A stretch of DNA of 64,000 nt, taken from positions 62,001 through 126,000 of the forward strand of contig JAJEEK010000109.1 of the NCBI GenBank assembly GCA_022821065.1, given 5' to 3'. This stretch comes from Candidatus Poribacteria bacterium (lineage in GTDB: Bacteria; Poribacteria; WGA-4E; WGA-3G). Both the position numbers and the translations under genes were made by a program. A model generated the notes under the pieces. That model was not told the origin of the DNA, did no database searches, and was given only the letters and a program-made list of their open reading frames with translations. Of this stretch, positions 33,745 to 41,810 are shown one piece after another (within the stretch, counting starts at the first letter, position 1; each line of letters opens with the position of its first letter).

Positions 33745-34914
33745 ATGAAAATCAAAGATATACAGACAGTCCGCATCAATGTGCCGCCGCGTGACATCAA
33801 ACGCACGGAACCGCGCCGCGAACCGTGGAACGTCCACGCCGAAGTCGCAAACCCGATGTCACGCTACCCGCAATACAAACGCCACCGTTCGAGTTGGATG
33901 CCGAAATGGGATCAGGTTTACGTTAAGGTCACTGCTGAAGACGGGACTTGGGGAATCGGTGAGACATCGTTCGGTACGCCAGTCGCTGCAATCATAGATG
34001 AACATTTCGCACCGATGTTGATCGGTGAAAACTGCTTCGCTGTTGAGAAGATTTCGGATATGATGTTCCGTATGTCTAAACCTTATGGTTCACAAGGTTT
34101 AACGAGTTGCGCGATGAGTGGGATCGACATCGCCTTGTGGGATCTCAACGGCAAGATTAAGAACCAACCGGTCTACGAACTGCTCGGTGGTCCTGTGCGT
34201 GATAAACTCTTTGCCTACGCGACTGGAAACGATACCGATTGGCAATTAGAGCTCGGCTTCAAGGCGGTGAAATTGGCATGTCCGTACGGACCAGTAGACG
34301 GTGAATGGGGATTGAAAGAGAATGAAAAACTCGTAGCGAAAACCAGAGAGACCGTCGGCGACGATGTCGAAATTATGCTCGACTGCTATATGGCCTTCGA
34401 TGTCGATTACACCATCCGCTTGGCACAACGGCTTCGCCCGTATCGTCTTAAGTGGATTGAAGAGTTCCTCATTCCAGAAGATATTGACGGTTTGGTGAAA
34501 GTCAGAGGGACTGTCGATTGGGTGAGCCTCGCGAGTGGCGAGCATCACTACACCCGCTTCCCGTTTCAGCAGATCATTAAGAGACGCTGCTTGGACATCC
34601 TACAACCGGATACCTTCTGGGTCGGTGGTATCACCGAATGCGTCAAGATCTGTCATCTCGCGGACGCTGCAGGACTTACGGTTATCTTTCACGGTGGCGG
34701 TCTCCGTCAATCTGGCCTCCACTTGTCTGCCGCTATGCCAAATACGCCTTGGGTAGAATACTATCTCGGTACTGCCCCCGGTGTGCCGCTGGAGGAGACA
34801 AAATTGTTTGAAGGTGAATCGCTCCCGAAAGATAGTTATATATTTCCAAACGATGGACCCGGACTCGGTCTACATATTGAAGAGGAATGGATGACACCGA
34901 GAAATCCGAGATAG
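33745..34914 (+). CDS. Enolase-superfamily dehydratase, L-rhamnonate dehydratase-like
   Basis: 389 residues. The N-terminal capping domain includes ANPMSRYPQYKRHRSSWMP. The barrel has SGIDIALWDLNGKIKNQPVYELLGGPVRD, FKAVKLACPYGP, the metal ligands D in MLDCYMAFD, E in KWIEEFL and E in ASGEHHYTR, and a late FHGGG. The segment order and wording match my memory of E. coli L-rhamnonate dehydratase, which turns L-rhamnonate into 2-keto-3-deoxy-L-rhamnonate. Other sugar-acid dehydratases of the family cannot be excluded. It stands right after a mobile element, so its promoter is inside or before that element. The next gene starts one base after its stop. Confidence 0.75.
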   Translation: MKIKDIQTVRINVPPRDIKRTEPRREPWNVHAEVANPMSRYPQYKRHRSSWMPKWDQVYVKVTAEDGTWGIGETSFGTPVAAIIDEHFAPMLIGENCFAVEKISDMMFRMSKPYGSQGLTSCAMSGIDIALWDLNGKIKNQPVYELLGGPVRDKLFAYATGNDTDWQLELGFKAVKLACPYGPVDGEWGLKENEKLVAKTRETVGDDVEIMLDCYMAFDVDYTIRLAQRLRPYRLKWIEEFLIPEDIDGLVKVRGTVDWVSLASGEHHYTRFPFQQIIKRRCLDILQPDTFWVGGITECVKICHLADAAGLTVIFHGGGLRQSGLHLSAAMPNTPWVEYYLGTAPGVPLEETKLFEGESLPKDSYIFPNDGPGLGLHIEEEWMTPRNPR

Positions 34915-34915
34915 T

Positions 34916-35578
34916 ATGCACCGTTCTATACTCTTTTTGCTCTTACTCTATATCGGCGGTAACGTTTACGCGCAGGTGCTCATTGATTCCATTGTCGCCG
35001 TTGTCAACACGGAGGCTATCACACGTAGCGAACTCGAAAATGAGTTCCGAATCGCCGCTATCGTAGGTAAACCCCCCGCTGACCCCTCGAAACTTACCAT
35101 TCTTGAAAGCATCGTTAACCGCAAATTTGTCTTGCAGGAAGCGGAACGGATTGGCATCGTCATCGCCGAGCGAGATGATCGGATTACAGAAAAAATTACA
35201 GAGATCCGCACACGATTCGCCTCCAACACTGATTTTGAAAACGCTTTACAGCAGCACCAGTTGGAAATCGAAACCTTGAGGAGATGGGTCTATGAACAGC
35301 TCATTTATGACGACTTCTTCCGACGTATCTTTTTCAACGCCGTCAGCAGTGCGGAGGTTGAGCGGTTAGCTAAATCATACTACGAAACAAACAAAACAGA
35401 ATTCACTGACTCGGAACGTCAGAAAGAATATTCGGAGGTCCGCGAGGAGATTATAGAACAGATTCGACAAACGCAATCGGAAAAAGAATTTGAAGTATGG
35501 TTAAATAGACAGAAAGAAGAAGGGACGTGGCATATCTTGGACGATGCGCTCACACACGCAGAGAACGAGGCGAGGTAA
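34916..35578 (+). CDS. SurA-like periplasmic chaperone, no isomerase domain
   Basis: 220 residues. Signal peptide MHRSILFLLLLYIGGNVYA, then the SurA N-terminal chaperone pattern: IDSIVAVVNTEAITRSELENEFR, LTILESIVNRKFVLQEAERIGI, LEIETLRRWVYEQLIYDDFFRR. There is no parvulin-type (PPIase) domain; after a helical linker it ends with SEVREEIIEQIRQTQSEKEFEVWLNRQKEEG, the C-terminal helix of the chaperone fold. Likely helps outer-membrane or secreted proteins fold. Coupled to the genes on both sides (gaps of 1 and 3 bases). Confidence 0.75.
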   Translation: MHRSILFLLLLYIGGNVYAQVLIDSIVAVVNTEAITRSELENEFRIAAIVGKPPADPSKLTILESIVNRKFVLQEAERIGIVIAERDDRITEKITEIRTRFASNTDFENALQQHQLEIETLRRWVYEQLIYDDFFRRIFFNAVSSAEVERLAKSYYETNKTEFTDSERQKEYSEVREEIIEQIRQTQSEKEFEVWLNRQKEEGTWHILDDALTHAENEAR

Positions 35579-35581
35579 GAC

Positions 35582-37240
35582 ATGCTGAATTATCAAGACT
35601 TGAACTGGCGCGGAAATCGACACTCGCGAAACCCTATATTTCGATCCGTTGTTGTTGGAGTCTCTCTATTTCTGTTCGTTGTATCAGTGTCCTTAGACGT
35701 TTCGTCAGCGGATATAACGGATTACCCAGCAACGTTTCAGAAGCGATTGAAAGACGCGCAGCATGCGTTTCAAGCAGAACGATGGAAAGAAGCACTCCGT
35801 TTGTATCATGAACTTGCCAAAGAGGCTCCTGAATTGCCGATTGTTTACATCGGTGAAGGCGATGCCTCCGCAAAGTTGAAAGACTATCCCGCCGCGATTA
35901 CCGCCTTCCAACGCGCCTTAGAACGCCTCACAACCCAACAACAGACCGATATCGCTATTGCACGCCTGCAATCTATTGTGCAAGCTAAACTCGCGACGGC
36001 GTATCACCGGAACAAGCAGCTGGATGAAGCCGATATGTGGTTCCAAAAAGCCGTCAAAGGTGCCGGTGAAGAGACACCGGCGGCGTGGTACATCGCTTTA
36101 GGTCAGATTGAAACTGAACGTGGGAATTTAGAGCAGGCACGTAGATATTATATTGTCGCCGTGCAGCTACACCCCGACACAACCGCCGCTTATAACAATC
36201 TTGGACATCTCCTTCTCAAGCTTAACCGTATTGACGAAGCCGATGCCGTATTTCGGGAGGCACTTACGCAGGATGAAACACTCGCCAGTGCTGCGTTCGG
36301 GCGCGGTGAGGTAGCAAGCAGGCGTGGACAACCCGACATCGCCCAACATTTTTACGAACACGCTATCCAACAAGCACCACAAGAACCGACATTTCACAAA
36401 TCACTCGCCGTTGTGCTACGCAATATAGGTAACATTTCAAAAGCCGAAGCAGCCGAAGCGCGCTATCGTCGAACGCTTGCCGAACGTTATCTCCGTCAGG
36501 CACATTGGTTCATTGAGCAACGGCAGCTGCAGCGTGCTTTAGAACCTCTCAAAAAGGCACTTGAAACAGATGGAACATTCGTACCTGCGTTGAAAGATTA
36601 CGCTTATGTTCAGATGCAACTCGGCGAATGGAGTCCTGCTAAACAGGTGTATCAGCGTGTGCTAACGTTAGAACCAACTTCACGTCAGGCACTTTTGCAT
36701 CTCGGCATAATAGAAGCCAAACTCGGTGACAGACAAGCCGCTGCCGCATACTATCTGACGCTTATCAAGCACGAACCGGATTATATGGATGCCTACGTGC
36801 AGCTCGCGAACTTGCACGAGAAGTCAGGCGACTCGGCCGCTGCTGAACAGGCGTTTACTATGGGGATACAACACGAACCGAGATGGGCACCCGGATATTT
36901 ATGGCGTGGAAAACTTTACCAAAAACAGGGCGCGTCGGGTATGGCAGAAGCGGATTTCCGGCAAGCGATCCGACTTGCACCGAATATACCGTTCCCGAAA
37001 GAGGCGTTAGCATCTTTGCTTGCGACAGAAAACAGGCTGCTTGCCGAGGCACAGACGCTTGCTGAAGCTGCTGTTGCCCATGATAAACGTCCGACGCACC
37101 TTGCAACGCTTGCTTTCGTCTATTACCGTCTCAATCGCACCTCCGACGCACAACGTGAAATTGAAGCTGCTTTCGCCCAAGCACCGGAACACCCCTATGT
37201 CCTAAAAATTCGGGCGCAAATCTTGAAAACCGAGAAATAG
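35582..37240 (+). CDS. Membrane-anchored TPR-repeat protein
   Basis: 552 residues. A signal anchor near residues 20-43 (IFRSVVVGVSLFLFVVSVSLDVSSA) is followed by about a dozen tetratricopeptide repeats, for example ALRLYHELAKEAPELPIVYIGEGDASAKLKDYPAAITAFQRAL, AAYNNLGHLLLKLNRIDEADAVFREAL, QALLHLGIIEAKLGDRQAAAAYYLTLIKHEP and APGYLWRGKLYQKQGASGMAEADFRQAIRLAP. A protein-interaction scaffold on the outer face of the membrane. Its place after the SurA-like gene suggests a shared role in envelope protein handling. It ends the three-gene run starting at 33745. Confidence 0.85.
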   Translation: MLNYQDLNWRGNRHSRNPIFRSVVVGVSLFLFVVSVSLDVSSADITDYPATFQKRLKDAQHAFQAERWKEALRLYHELAKEAPELPIVYIGEGDASAKLKDYPAAITAFQRALERLTTQQQTDIAIARLQSIVQAKLATAYHRNKQLDEADMWFQKAVKGAGEETPAAWYIALGQIETERGNLEQARRYYIVAVQLHPDTTAAYNNLGHLLLKLNRIDEADAVFREALTQDETLASAAFGRGEVASRRGQPDIAQHFYEHAIQQAPQEPTFHKSLAVVLRNIGNISKAEAAEARYRRTLAERYLRQAHWFIEQRQLQRALEPLKKALETDGTFVPALKDYAYVQMQLGEWSPAKQVYQRVLTLEPTSRQALLHLGIIEAKLGDRQAAAAYYLTLIKHEPDYMDAYVQLANLHEKSGDSAAAEQAFTMGIQHEPRWAPGYLWRGKLYQKQGASGMAEADFRQAIRLAPNIPFPKEALASLLATENRLLAEAQTLAEAAVAHDKRPTHLATLAFVYYRLNRTSDAQREIEAAFAQAPEHPYVLKIRAQILKTEK

Positions 37241-37564
37241 AGGTCCTCTTTTTATCAGAACATCTCTAAAGTCATTCGGACTTACGCACGCTGCTATTTT
37301 GTAGCACGATGCACTTCGCATCTGGGGCTTCTTGTCGCTCGCGATTTGTAACTTACAGTAAATGGAGTTACAAACCCCGCTGCAAAGCGGAACGTGTAAA
37401 TTCCAAGTACTTTTAATTTTTTCTTGTAAATTATTAGAAAATATCGTATTATTTAAGTAGGTTGTGTATACATGAACCAGAAGAGTCGGATGGGCGAATC
37501 GGTTTATCGCTCTAAAAACCACCACTCTTCATTAATTTTTTTCTATGAAGAAGGAGCATTGATA
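37241..37564. repeat. Intergenic repeat debris with one MITE-type end
   Basis: No gene is seen. CGGACTTACGCA at about 37278-37289 matches the outer end of the 121-bp elements, but no opposite arm follows. Further on, TTTGTAACT and AGTTACAAA (near 37350-37375) form a hairpin, followed by GCTGCAAAGCGG. Looks like an accumulation of partial dispersed repeats. Confidence 0.45.
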
Positions 37565-38380
37565 ATGCTTAGATTACAGATAGCCTTGGCTATTATTTTG
37601 GTTAGTTGTATTGCTTTCCTATCTTGCGGACGAACACAGGATATGTTACAAGATCCGGTTGCCGAGGAAATGGACATGGATATGCCCATGGACATGATGC
37701 CGGAAATGATGGAGCTCGCGCACAGGTCGTGGGATCATGTTATGCTTGACGCACCAACGATGACCGTTGACGAAGCTAAGGCAGCCATGAATCCTGGCGG
37801 CACCGGCGCAGCACACGGCATGGGCCCCCGTATCGTCTATTTCAACGAGATCGGTGCCATGGCAAATAGGGCAGGGATAGTATCTCCTGCAGAGTATCCA
37901 GTAGGGACCGTGATTGTCAAGGAAGTCATGGATGCTACCGACACGTCTGTCATCACAGGAGTCGTAACAATGATGAAAACCGACGACTCGATGTATGACG
38001 CGCATAACGGCTGGATCTATGGAACACCAGAGCCGCTTAGCGTTGCGGACAGCACAGGATGCTACAGTTGCCACGCAAAAGCCTCGGTAACACTTACAAC
38101 TGACAGCGTCTTCGTCTCACTTCCTCCTGCGATGATGGAAGAACCCATGGATGACATGGAAGGCATGGACGACATGGATGACATGGACGACATGGACGAC
38201 ATGGATGACATGGATGACATGGATGACATGGACGACATGGAAGGCATGGACGACGGCATGAACGGCAACGGTGCCGCTAATGGTAATGGCAACGGTAATG
38301 GCAACGGTAACGGTAATGGCAATGGTAACGGTAATGGCAACGGTAATGGTAATGGCAATGGTAACGGTAATGGCCAGTAG
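37565..38380 (+). CDS. Cytochrome-P460-like lipoprotein with Met-Asp and Asn-Gly repeats
   Basis: 271 residues from the ATG at 37565 (SD GAAGGAGCATTGATA). Lipoprotein signal MLRLQIALAIILVSCIAFLSC. The middle (NEIGAMANRAGIVSPAEYPVGTVIVKEVMD, VVTMMKTDDSMYDAHNGWIYGTPEPL, DSTGCYSCHAKASV) fits a cytochrome-P460-type domain with one c-type heme site C-Y-S-C-H. The C-terminus is a run of MDD units, so Met recurs every third residue, and then about 18 NG dipeptides. The MxxM spacing is known to bind copper in other proteins; here that is inference. The repeat units keep the frame, so length may vary between strains. Confidence 0.7.
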   Translation: MLRLQIALAIILVSCIAFLSCGRTQDMLQDPVAEEMDMDMPMDMMPEMMELAHRSWDHVMLDAPTMTVDEAKAAMNPGGTGAAHGMGPRIVYFNEIGAMANRAGIVSPAEYPVGTVIVKEVMDATDTSVITGVVTMMKTDDSMYDAHNGWIYGTPEPLSVADSTGCYSCHAKASVTLTTDSVFVSLPPAMMEEPMDDMEGMDDMDDMDDMDDMDDMDDMDDMDDMEGMDDGMNGNGAANGNGNGNGNGNGNGNGNGNGNGNGNGNGNGNGQ

Positions 38381-38411
38381 CCTCACCTCATAACGGTTAC
38401 ATAACGTTGAT

Positions 38412-38460
38412 AAAAAAACGGATTGGTTATCGCATTCTGTGATAGCCAATCCGTTTTTTT
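38412..38460. terminator. Intrinsic terminator after the P460-like gene
   Basis: A-run, stem ACGGATTGG..TATC paired with GATA..CCAATCCGT around a short loop, then TTTTTTT. It works on paper in both directions. The remaining spacer to 38730 is AT-rich, with TTGACA at 38679-38684 but no convincing -10 box. Confidence 0.8.
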
Positions 38461-38730
38461 CATTATCGTCTTTCGCACTTTGAAAAAGTAACCGACTCGA
38501 CTTGAAACACCAGAGCCGTTACCTTGCTCAATTTCGCCCTCAAGAAAAATAACTTTGACTTTTTTTAACAAATGTTTTATCATTTAAACAAGAAGATTGT
38601 AGTAGCAAGCGGTTGAAGGGTTGCCGCGGCTTCGGCACAATATCACTTCACAACTCAGACAAAACCCTCCGAAATAGATTGACAACTCTTTGTCAGCTTA
38701 CTTCAAATATAGAGGAAGGAACAACTCATA

Positions 38731-39246
38731 ATGGCTAAATTTCAGATAGCTTTGATGCTTATTTTGATCGCTTGTGTCGCCTTTGTGTCCTGTGAGCGGG
38801 TACAAGATGTGATACTTGACGACGTCCCTATGGAAGAACCTATGGAAGAACCCATGGATGACATGGATGACATGGATGACATGGATGACATGGATGACAT
38901 GGACGATACTATGGACGACACTATGGACGATACCATGGACGATACCATGGACGACACTGACACTATGGACGATACCATGGACGATACCATGGACGACACT
39001 ATGGACGACACCATGGACGACACTATGGACGATACCATGGACGACACTATGGACGACACCATGGACGACACTATGGACGACACTATGGACGATACCATGG
39101 ATGACATGGGCGATGATGCCACGAATGGTGCTGGCGATGGCACGAACGGTGCCAACGGTGCTAATGGTGACGGCAATGGTAACGGTGCCGGAAATGGTAA
39201 TGGCAACGGTGCCGGTAATGGAAACGGCAATGGCAACGGTGCTTAG
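38731..39246 (+). CDS. Low-complexity lipoprotein of Met-Asp-Asp(-Thr) and Asn-Gly repeats
   Basis: 171 residues. Lipoprotein signal MAKFQIALMLILIACVAFVSC, then PMEEPMEEPMDDMDDMDD, about 20 units of MDDT and a tail of GN/GA repeats. It shares the leader style, acid-methionine run and glycine-asparagine tail with the cytochrome at 37565, so the two probably arose from a common tail or are partners. There is no folded domain: the protein is a polyanionic thread with Met at every third or fourth place. It could bind cations (Cu, Ca) or act as a surface spacer. At DNA level the repeats are 12-bp (38901-39105), 9-bp and 6-bp units, all in frame. Confidence 0.65.
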   Translation: MAKFQIALMLILIACVAFVSCERVQDVILDDVPMEEPMEEPMDDMDDMDDMDDMDDMDDTMDDTMDDTMDDTMDDTDTMDDTMDDTMDDTMDDTMDDTMDDTMDDTMDDTMDDTMDDTMDDTMDDMGDDATNGAGDGTNGANGANGDGNGNGAGNGNGNGAGNGNGNGNGA

Positions 39247-39273
39247 TAGTCACATTCTACTCAACACCTATAG

Positions 39274-39330
39274 GAAGGGGACTGGCAACAATATTCTATA
39301 GTTGCCGATCCCCTTCTTCTTTTTTATTTT
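39274..39330 (+). terminator. Intrinsic terminator after the Met-Asp lipoprotein
   Basis: Stem GAAGGGGACTGGCAAC (39274-39289) and GTTGCCGATCCCCTTC (39301-39316), 11-base loop, followed by a T-rich run to 39330. Confidence 0.8.
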
Positions 39331-39703
39331 TTATGCGATAAATGCACCACTCTGTGCTGGCAGCGAAATTTTTACGGAATCTTCTGATACTACCACTTGG
39401 CTTCCATTGAGTAGATCTTCCGCAGAACTTTGAAATGATGAAATCGGTATTTCGATCGTTTGAAAACGCCTACTTGTATTCAGGACGATCAAGACAGGAT
39501 TATCTCCCCACGTTCATCCAACAACGAACCGAATCGTAAGCGATACCTCCAGAGGTTGTCACACGAAGCGTGATCGGTTCATTCAGTTGAGGGCGCGATG
39601 CATAAGCCGACGATAGTTTCAATCGATGCAAGTGCTTGATGCCTGTTAAACTGCCGCGGTACTCAACAAGGCGATTCTCAAAATCCTTTTGCCTACCAAA
39701 CAT
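39331..39703 (-). pseudogene. Remnant of an amylase-type (GH13-like) gene, middle deleted
   Basis: On the minus strand the head (from 39703) reads MFGRQKDFENRLVEYRGSLTG and later TLRVTTSGGIAYDSVRCW, like the N-terminal domain of alpha-amylase-family enzymes. It meets a stop at 39500. In another frame, downstream bases read GDNPVLIVLNTSRRFQTIEIP and then AEDLLNGSQVVV...ISLPAQSGAFIA to a TAA at 39331. This is the usual C-terminal beta domain of the same enzyme type. The whole catalytic barrel is missing and the frame is broken at the joint. Family assignment is by pattern only. Confidence 0.5.
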
Positions 39704-39741
39704 AATATCCCTCTACGACTTACTGTTATATTAAAAAATAA

Positions 39742-39770
39742 AAAAGCCGTGTCACGTGTACACGGCTTTT
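39742..39770 (-). terminator. Terminator for the IPT/LysM lipoprotein gene
   Basis: AAAAGCCGTGT (39742-39752), 7-base loop, ACACGGCTTTT (39760-39770). On the minus strand it is followed by a T-rich run and lies just after the stop of the gene at 39794. Confidence 0.8.
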
Positions 39771-39793
39771 CTGTTTTCTATTCTGGGTTCTGG

Positions 39794-40720
39794 CTATTTA
39801 TCGCCCCAAGCAGGGCCACGTGGTATCCATAAACGTTGTCCGACACTCAGCCTCGTCCGGTCAAAGATGTAGTCGTCCTGATTCGCTGCGACCAATCGTT
39901 TCCACATCTCTGGATCGTCAAAAATCTCAGGACGTGCAGCGATGCGCTTGAGAGCTGCTTCACCGTTTTCTTCCTGAATGTCTTCTTCCTGGACACGATA
40001 CCTGTCGAGTCTCTCAGGACTGGTTATGCTAAAGCTGAAACTATGCGGGTTCACAAGCACATTACCAGCCATGTCTGCGGCTCCGGAGACAGTGACAGTA
40101 TACATGCGTCCTGCGCGCATCGGCATATCAGATGTGAAGGTCACAGAATCACCGCTTCCGGTCACTGTACCTGACAGTGCTGCTTGCATCGGTTCGCTCA
40201 TCGAATCTTCCGTTTTCGCAACGGCTACACTGATAGAGACGCTATCGCTATTGACTGCTTCACTAAACGAGACTGAGACGCTGTTCATCACATTGAGGGA
40301 ATCTTCGTACTCAGAGATAACTGTACCGTCAGTCGGTTCGTTCATCGTTACAGTTGGTGGCGTTGCGTCGGTGTAGGTAAACTGTTGTGGCAGCGTGACG
40401 GGAACTTCAGGTTTTCCGCCATTGGTAACAACGACACTGACAGATTGTCCTGCCATACCGGCTGGCGTTACTGCTGTAATTTGTGTCTCACTCGGAACTG
40501 TTACACTTTGTGCATTTTTTCCACCGAACGTCACGGTTACACCGTTTTTCATATCAAATTTTTCGCCGCTAATTTGAACGGTTGTTCCGCCGGTTTCGGG
40601 TCCTTGTGTGGGACTCATTCCCGTTGGTAACGGTTCTGGGTTACAGCCAGCGCAACCCGCCATCCACGCGCAGACAATCGTGAGGACAGCCAGCACCGCT
40701 ATGTTTCTGGGTTTTTTCAT
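39794..40720 (-). CDS. Surface lipoprotein with IPT/TIG, Big-like and LysM-like domains
   Basis: 308 residues. Lipoprotein signal MKKPRNIAVLAVLTIVCAWMAGC. Residues about 33-118 form an IPT/TIG domain (MSPTQGPETGGTTVQISGEKFD, VTVTFGGKNAQSVTV, ITAVTPAG). Residues about 120-235 form an Ig-like SbsA/Big type domain (PPTVTMNEPTDGTVI, SVSFSEAVNSDSV, MRAGRMYTVTVSGAADMAGN). The C-terminal 65 residues look LysM-like (YRVQEEDI, RLVAANQDDYIF, LSVGQRLWIPRG), which would bind peptidoglycan. A cell-wall-linked surface stalk is the likely role. Own terminator downstream. Confidence 0.75.
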   Translation of the reverse strand: MKKPRNIAVLAVLTIVCAWMAGCAGCNPEPLPTGMSPTQGPETGGTTVQISGEKFDMKNGVTVTFGGKNAQSVTVPSETQITAVTPAGMAGQSVSVVVTNGGKPEVPVTLPQQFTYTDATPPTVTMNEPTDGTVISEYEDSLNVMNSVSVSFSEAVNSDSVSISVAVAKTEDSMSEPMQAALSGTVTGSGDSVTFTSDMPMRAGRMYTVTVSGAADMAGNVLVNPHSFSFSITSPERLDRYRVQEEDIQEENGEAALKRIAARPEIFDDPEMWKRLVAANQDDYIFDRTRLSVGQRLWIPRGPAWGDK

Positions 40721-40770
40721 TAATTCGGTCTCCTTATCGTCAAAAAAGTCTCATTCCGTACCGCGGTTTT

Positions 40771-40845
40771 GGCGCAGCTTGCTGGTTCCTAAAACATGCT
40801 ATGCTATAAGGTAGTGGCGCAGCTTGCTGGTTTCCAAAACGTACT
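40771..40845. repeat. Two direct copies of a 45-bp repeat
   Basis: GGCGCAGCTTGCTGGTT starts at 40771 and again at 40816, each followed by a similar C-rich/AAAAC stretch and CTA. No coding meaning is seen. It lies in the 241-base spacer upstream of the gene at 39794. Confidence 0.55.
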
Positions 40846-40961
40846 ACTACATAGGATCTTGTGGATTAGAAAGAAGCCTCTAACTTACACCTTAAACTAT
40901 TATACACATAATTAGACGGAGTTGTCAACATTTTTTTCTTTGATCTATATTCCACGCGTAG

Positions 40962-41810
40962 TTACCCGCGCCAACTCGTCCGTTTTAATGGGTCTTGGAC
41001 GGAAACGGACAATTCAGGGCCGAAGCTCTCTATTGACAATCGAACTGTATCGCCGTCGCCAACTGCGGTGAGTGCTTCGTGGTGTGTCCCTGTGGAGACA
41101 ACGTCTCCCGGTTCCAGCGTTAGAACATTGGTTACCTCGGCGAGGAGTTCGGGAATGAAACGTGCCATGGAATTGGTTGAGAAATCGTGTTGTAGACCGT
41201 CGTTAATCCAGAGTTGTACGCCGAGTGCGTTCCCATCGGCTACTTCGTCAGCAGTAACGAGTGCTGGTCCCATCGGTGCGAATGTGTGCCAACTCTTTCC
41301 TAAGAAAAACCCACCGGGTAGACCGCGCGCCGATACGTCAATAAATTGTGTGTACCCGAATACGCAGTCTAACGCATTCTCTTCGGAGAGATGTTTCGCT
41401 GTTTTACCGATAACGATCGCTAATTCGGGTTCAAAATGAAACACAGTCACATCTGCTTCTGGCAGTTGGACTGTCCCTTCTGTAGGAATGATACCGGTTG
41501 GCGACTTCAGAAATGCGTTGAATTCGCCGCGGGATGGACTGTCTGGTTCGATGTAATTGCCTGCGAGACAGACGAGTTGGCCTGGACGCGGCAGCGGTGC
41601 CTTGAAGCTGACACTGTCTAAGGCAGTAGCAGTTCCATTTTTAGCAGCATCCGTTATCGCTGGATGCAGATTGTCAAAGTCCTCAATCACCATGCGTATC
41701 AGTTCCTGTGGCGTGTGATACGAAATACCGTTCAGTGCATCACTGATGTCAACAATCCCGTTTTCTGTGATGACCCCGAGTTGGTAGTCGTTAAAGAACG
41801 CAAGTTTCAT
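40962..41810 (-). CDS. Fumarylacetoacetate hydrolase (FAH) family protein
   Basis: 282 residues. FAH-fold signs: PGQLVCLAGNYIEPD, TVFHFEPELAIVIGKTAKHLSEENALDCVFGYTQFIDVSARG (E-P-E-L and the following metal-site region), KSWHTFAPMGPALVTADEV, LQLWIND-type strand, LTLEPGDVVSTGTHHE and a C-terminal DTVRLSIESFG. FAH-type enzymes cleave or hydrolyse 2-keto acids using Mg. Its ATG directly follows the stop of the upstream oxidoreductase, so the two are translationally coupled. In this operon it would act late in sugar-acid breakdown, a role known for ureidoglycolate-lyase and 2-keto-3-deoxy-acid-type members. Confidence 0.85.
   Translation of the reverse strand: MKLAFFNDYQLGVITENGIVDISDALNGISYHTPQELIRMVIEDFDNLHPAITDAAKNGTATALDSVSFKAPLPRPGQLVCLAGNYIEPDSPSRGEFNAFLKSPTGIIPTEGTVQLPEADVTVFHFEPELAIVIGKTAKHLSEENALDCVFGYTQFIDVSARGLPGGFFLGKSWHTFAPMGPALVTADEVADGNALGVQLWINDGLQHDFSTNSMARFIPELLAEVTNVLTLEPGDVVSTGTHHEALTAVGDGDTVRLSIESFGPELSVSVQDPLKRTSWRG

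Noticed and set aside
34671-34683. GCAGGACTTACGG inside the enolase gene as another mobile element end
   Set aside because: Inside an intact coding frame, no opposite arm or flanking duplication.
38062-38358. Antisense frame of Pro-Leu and Met-Ser repeats opposite the P460-like gene
   Set aside because: It is the mirror of the NG and MDD codon repeats; no SD, no leader.
38742-39236. Antisense low-complexity frame opposite the Met-Asp lipoprotein
   Set aside because: Same reason; open only because the sense repeats have no stop complements.
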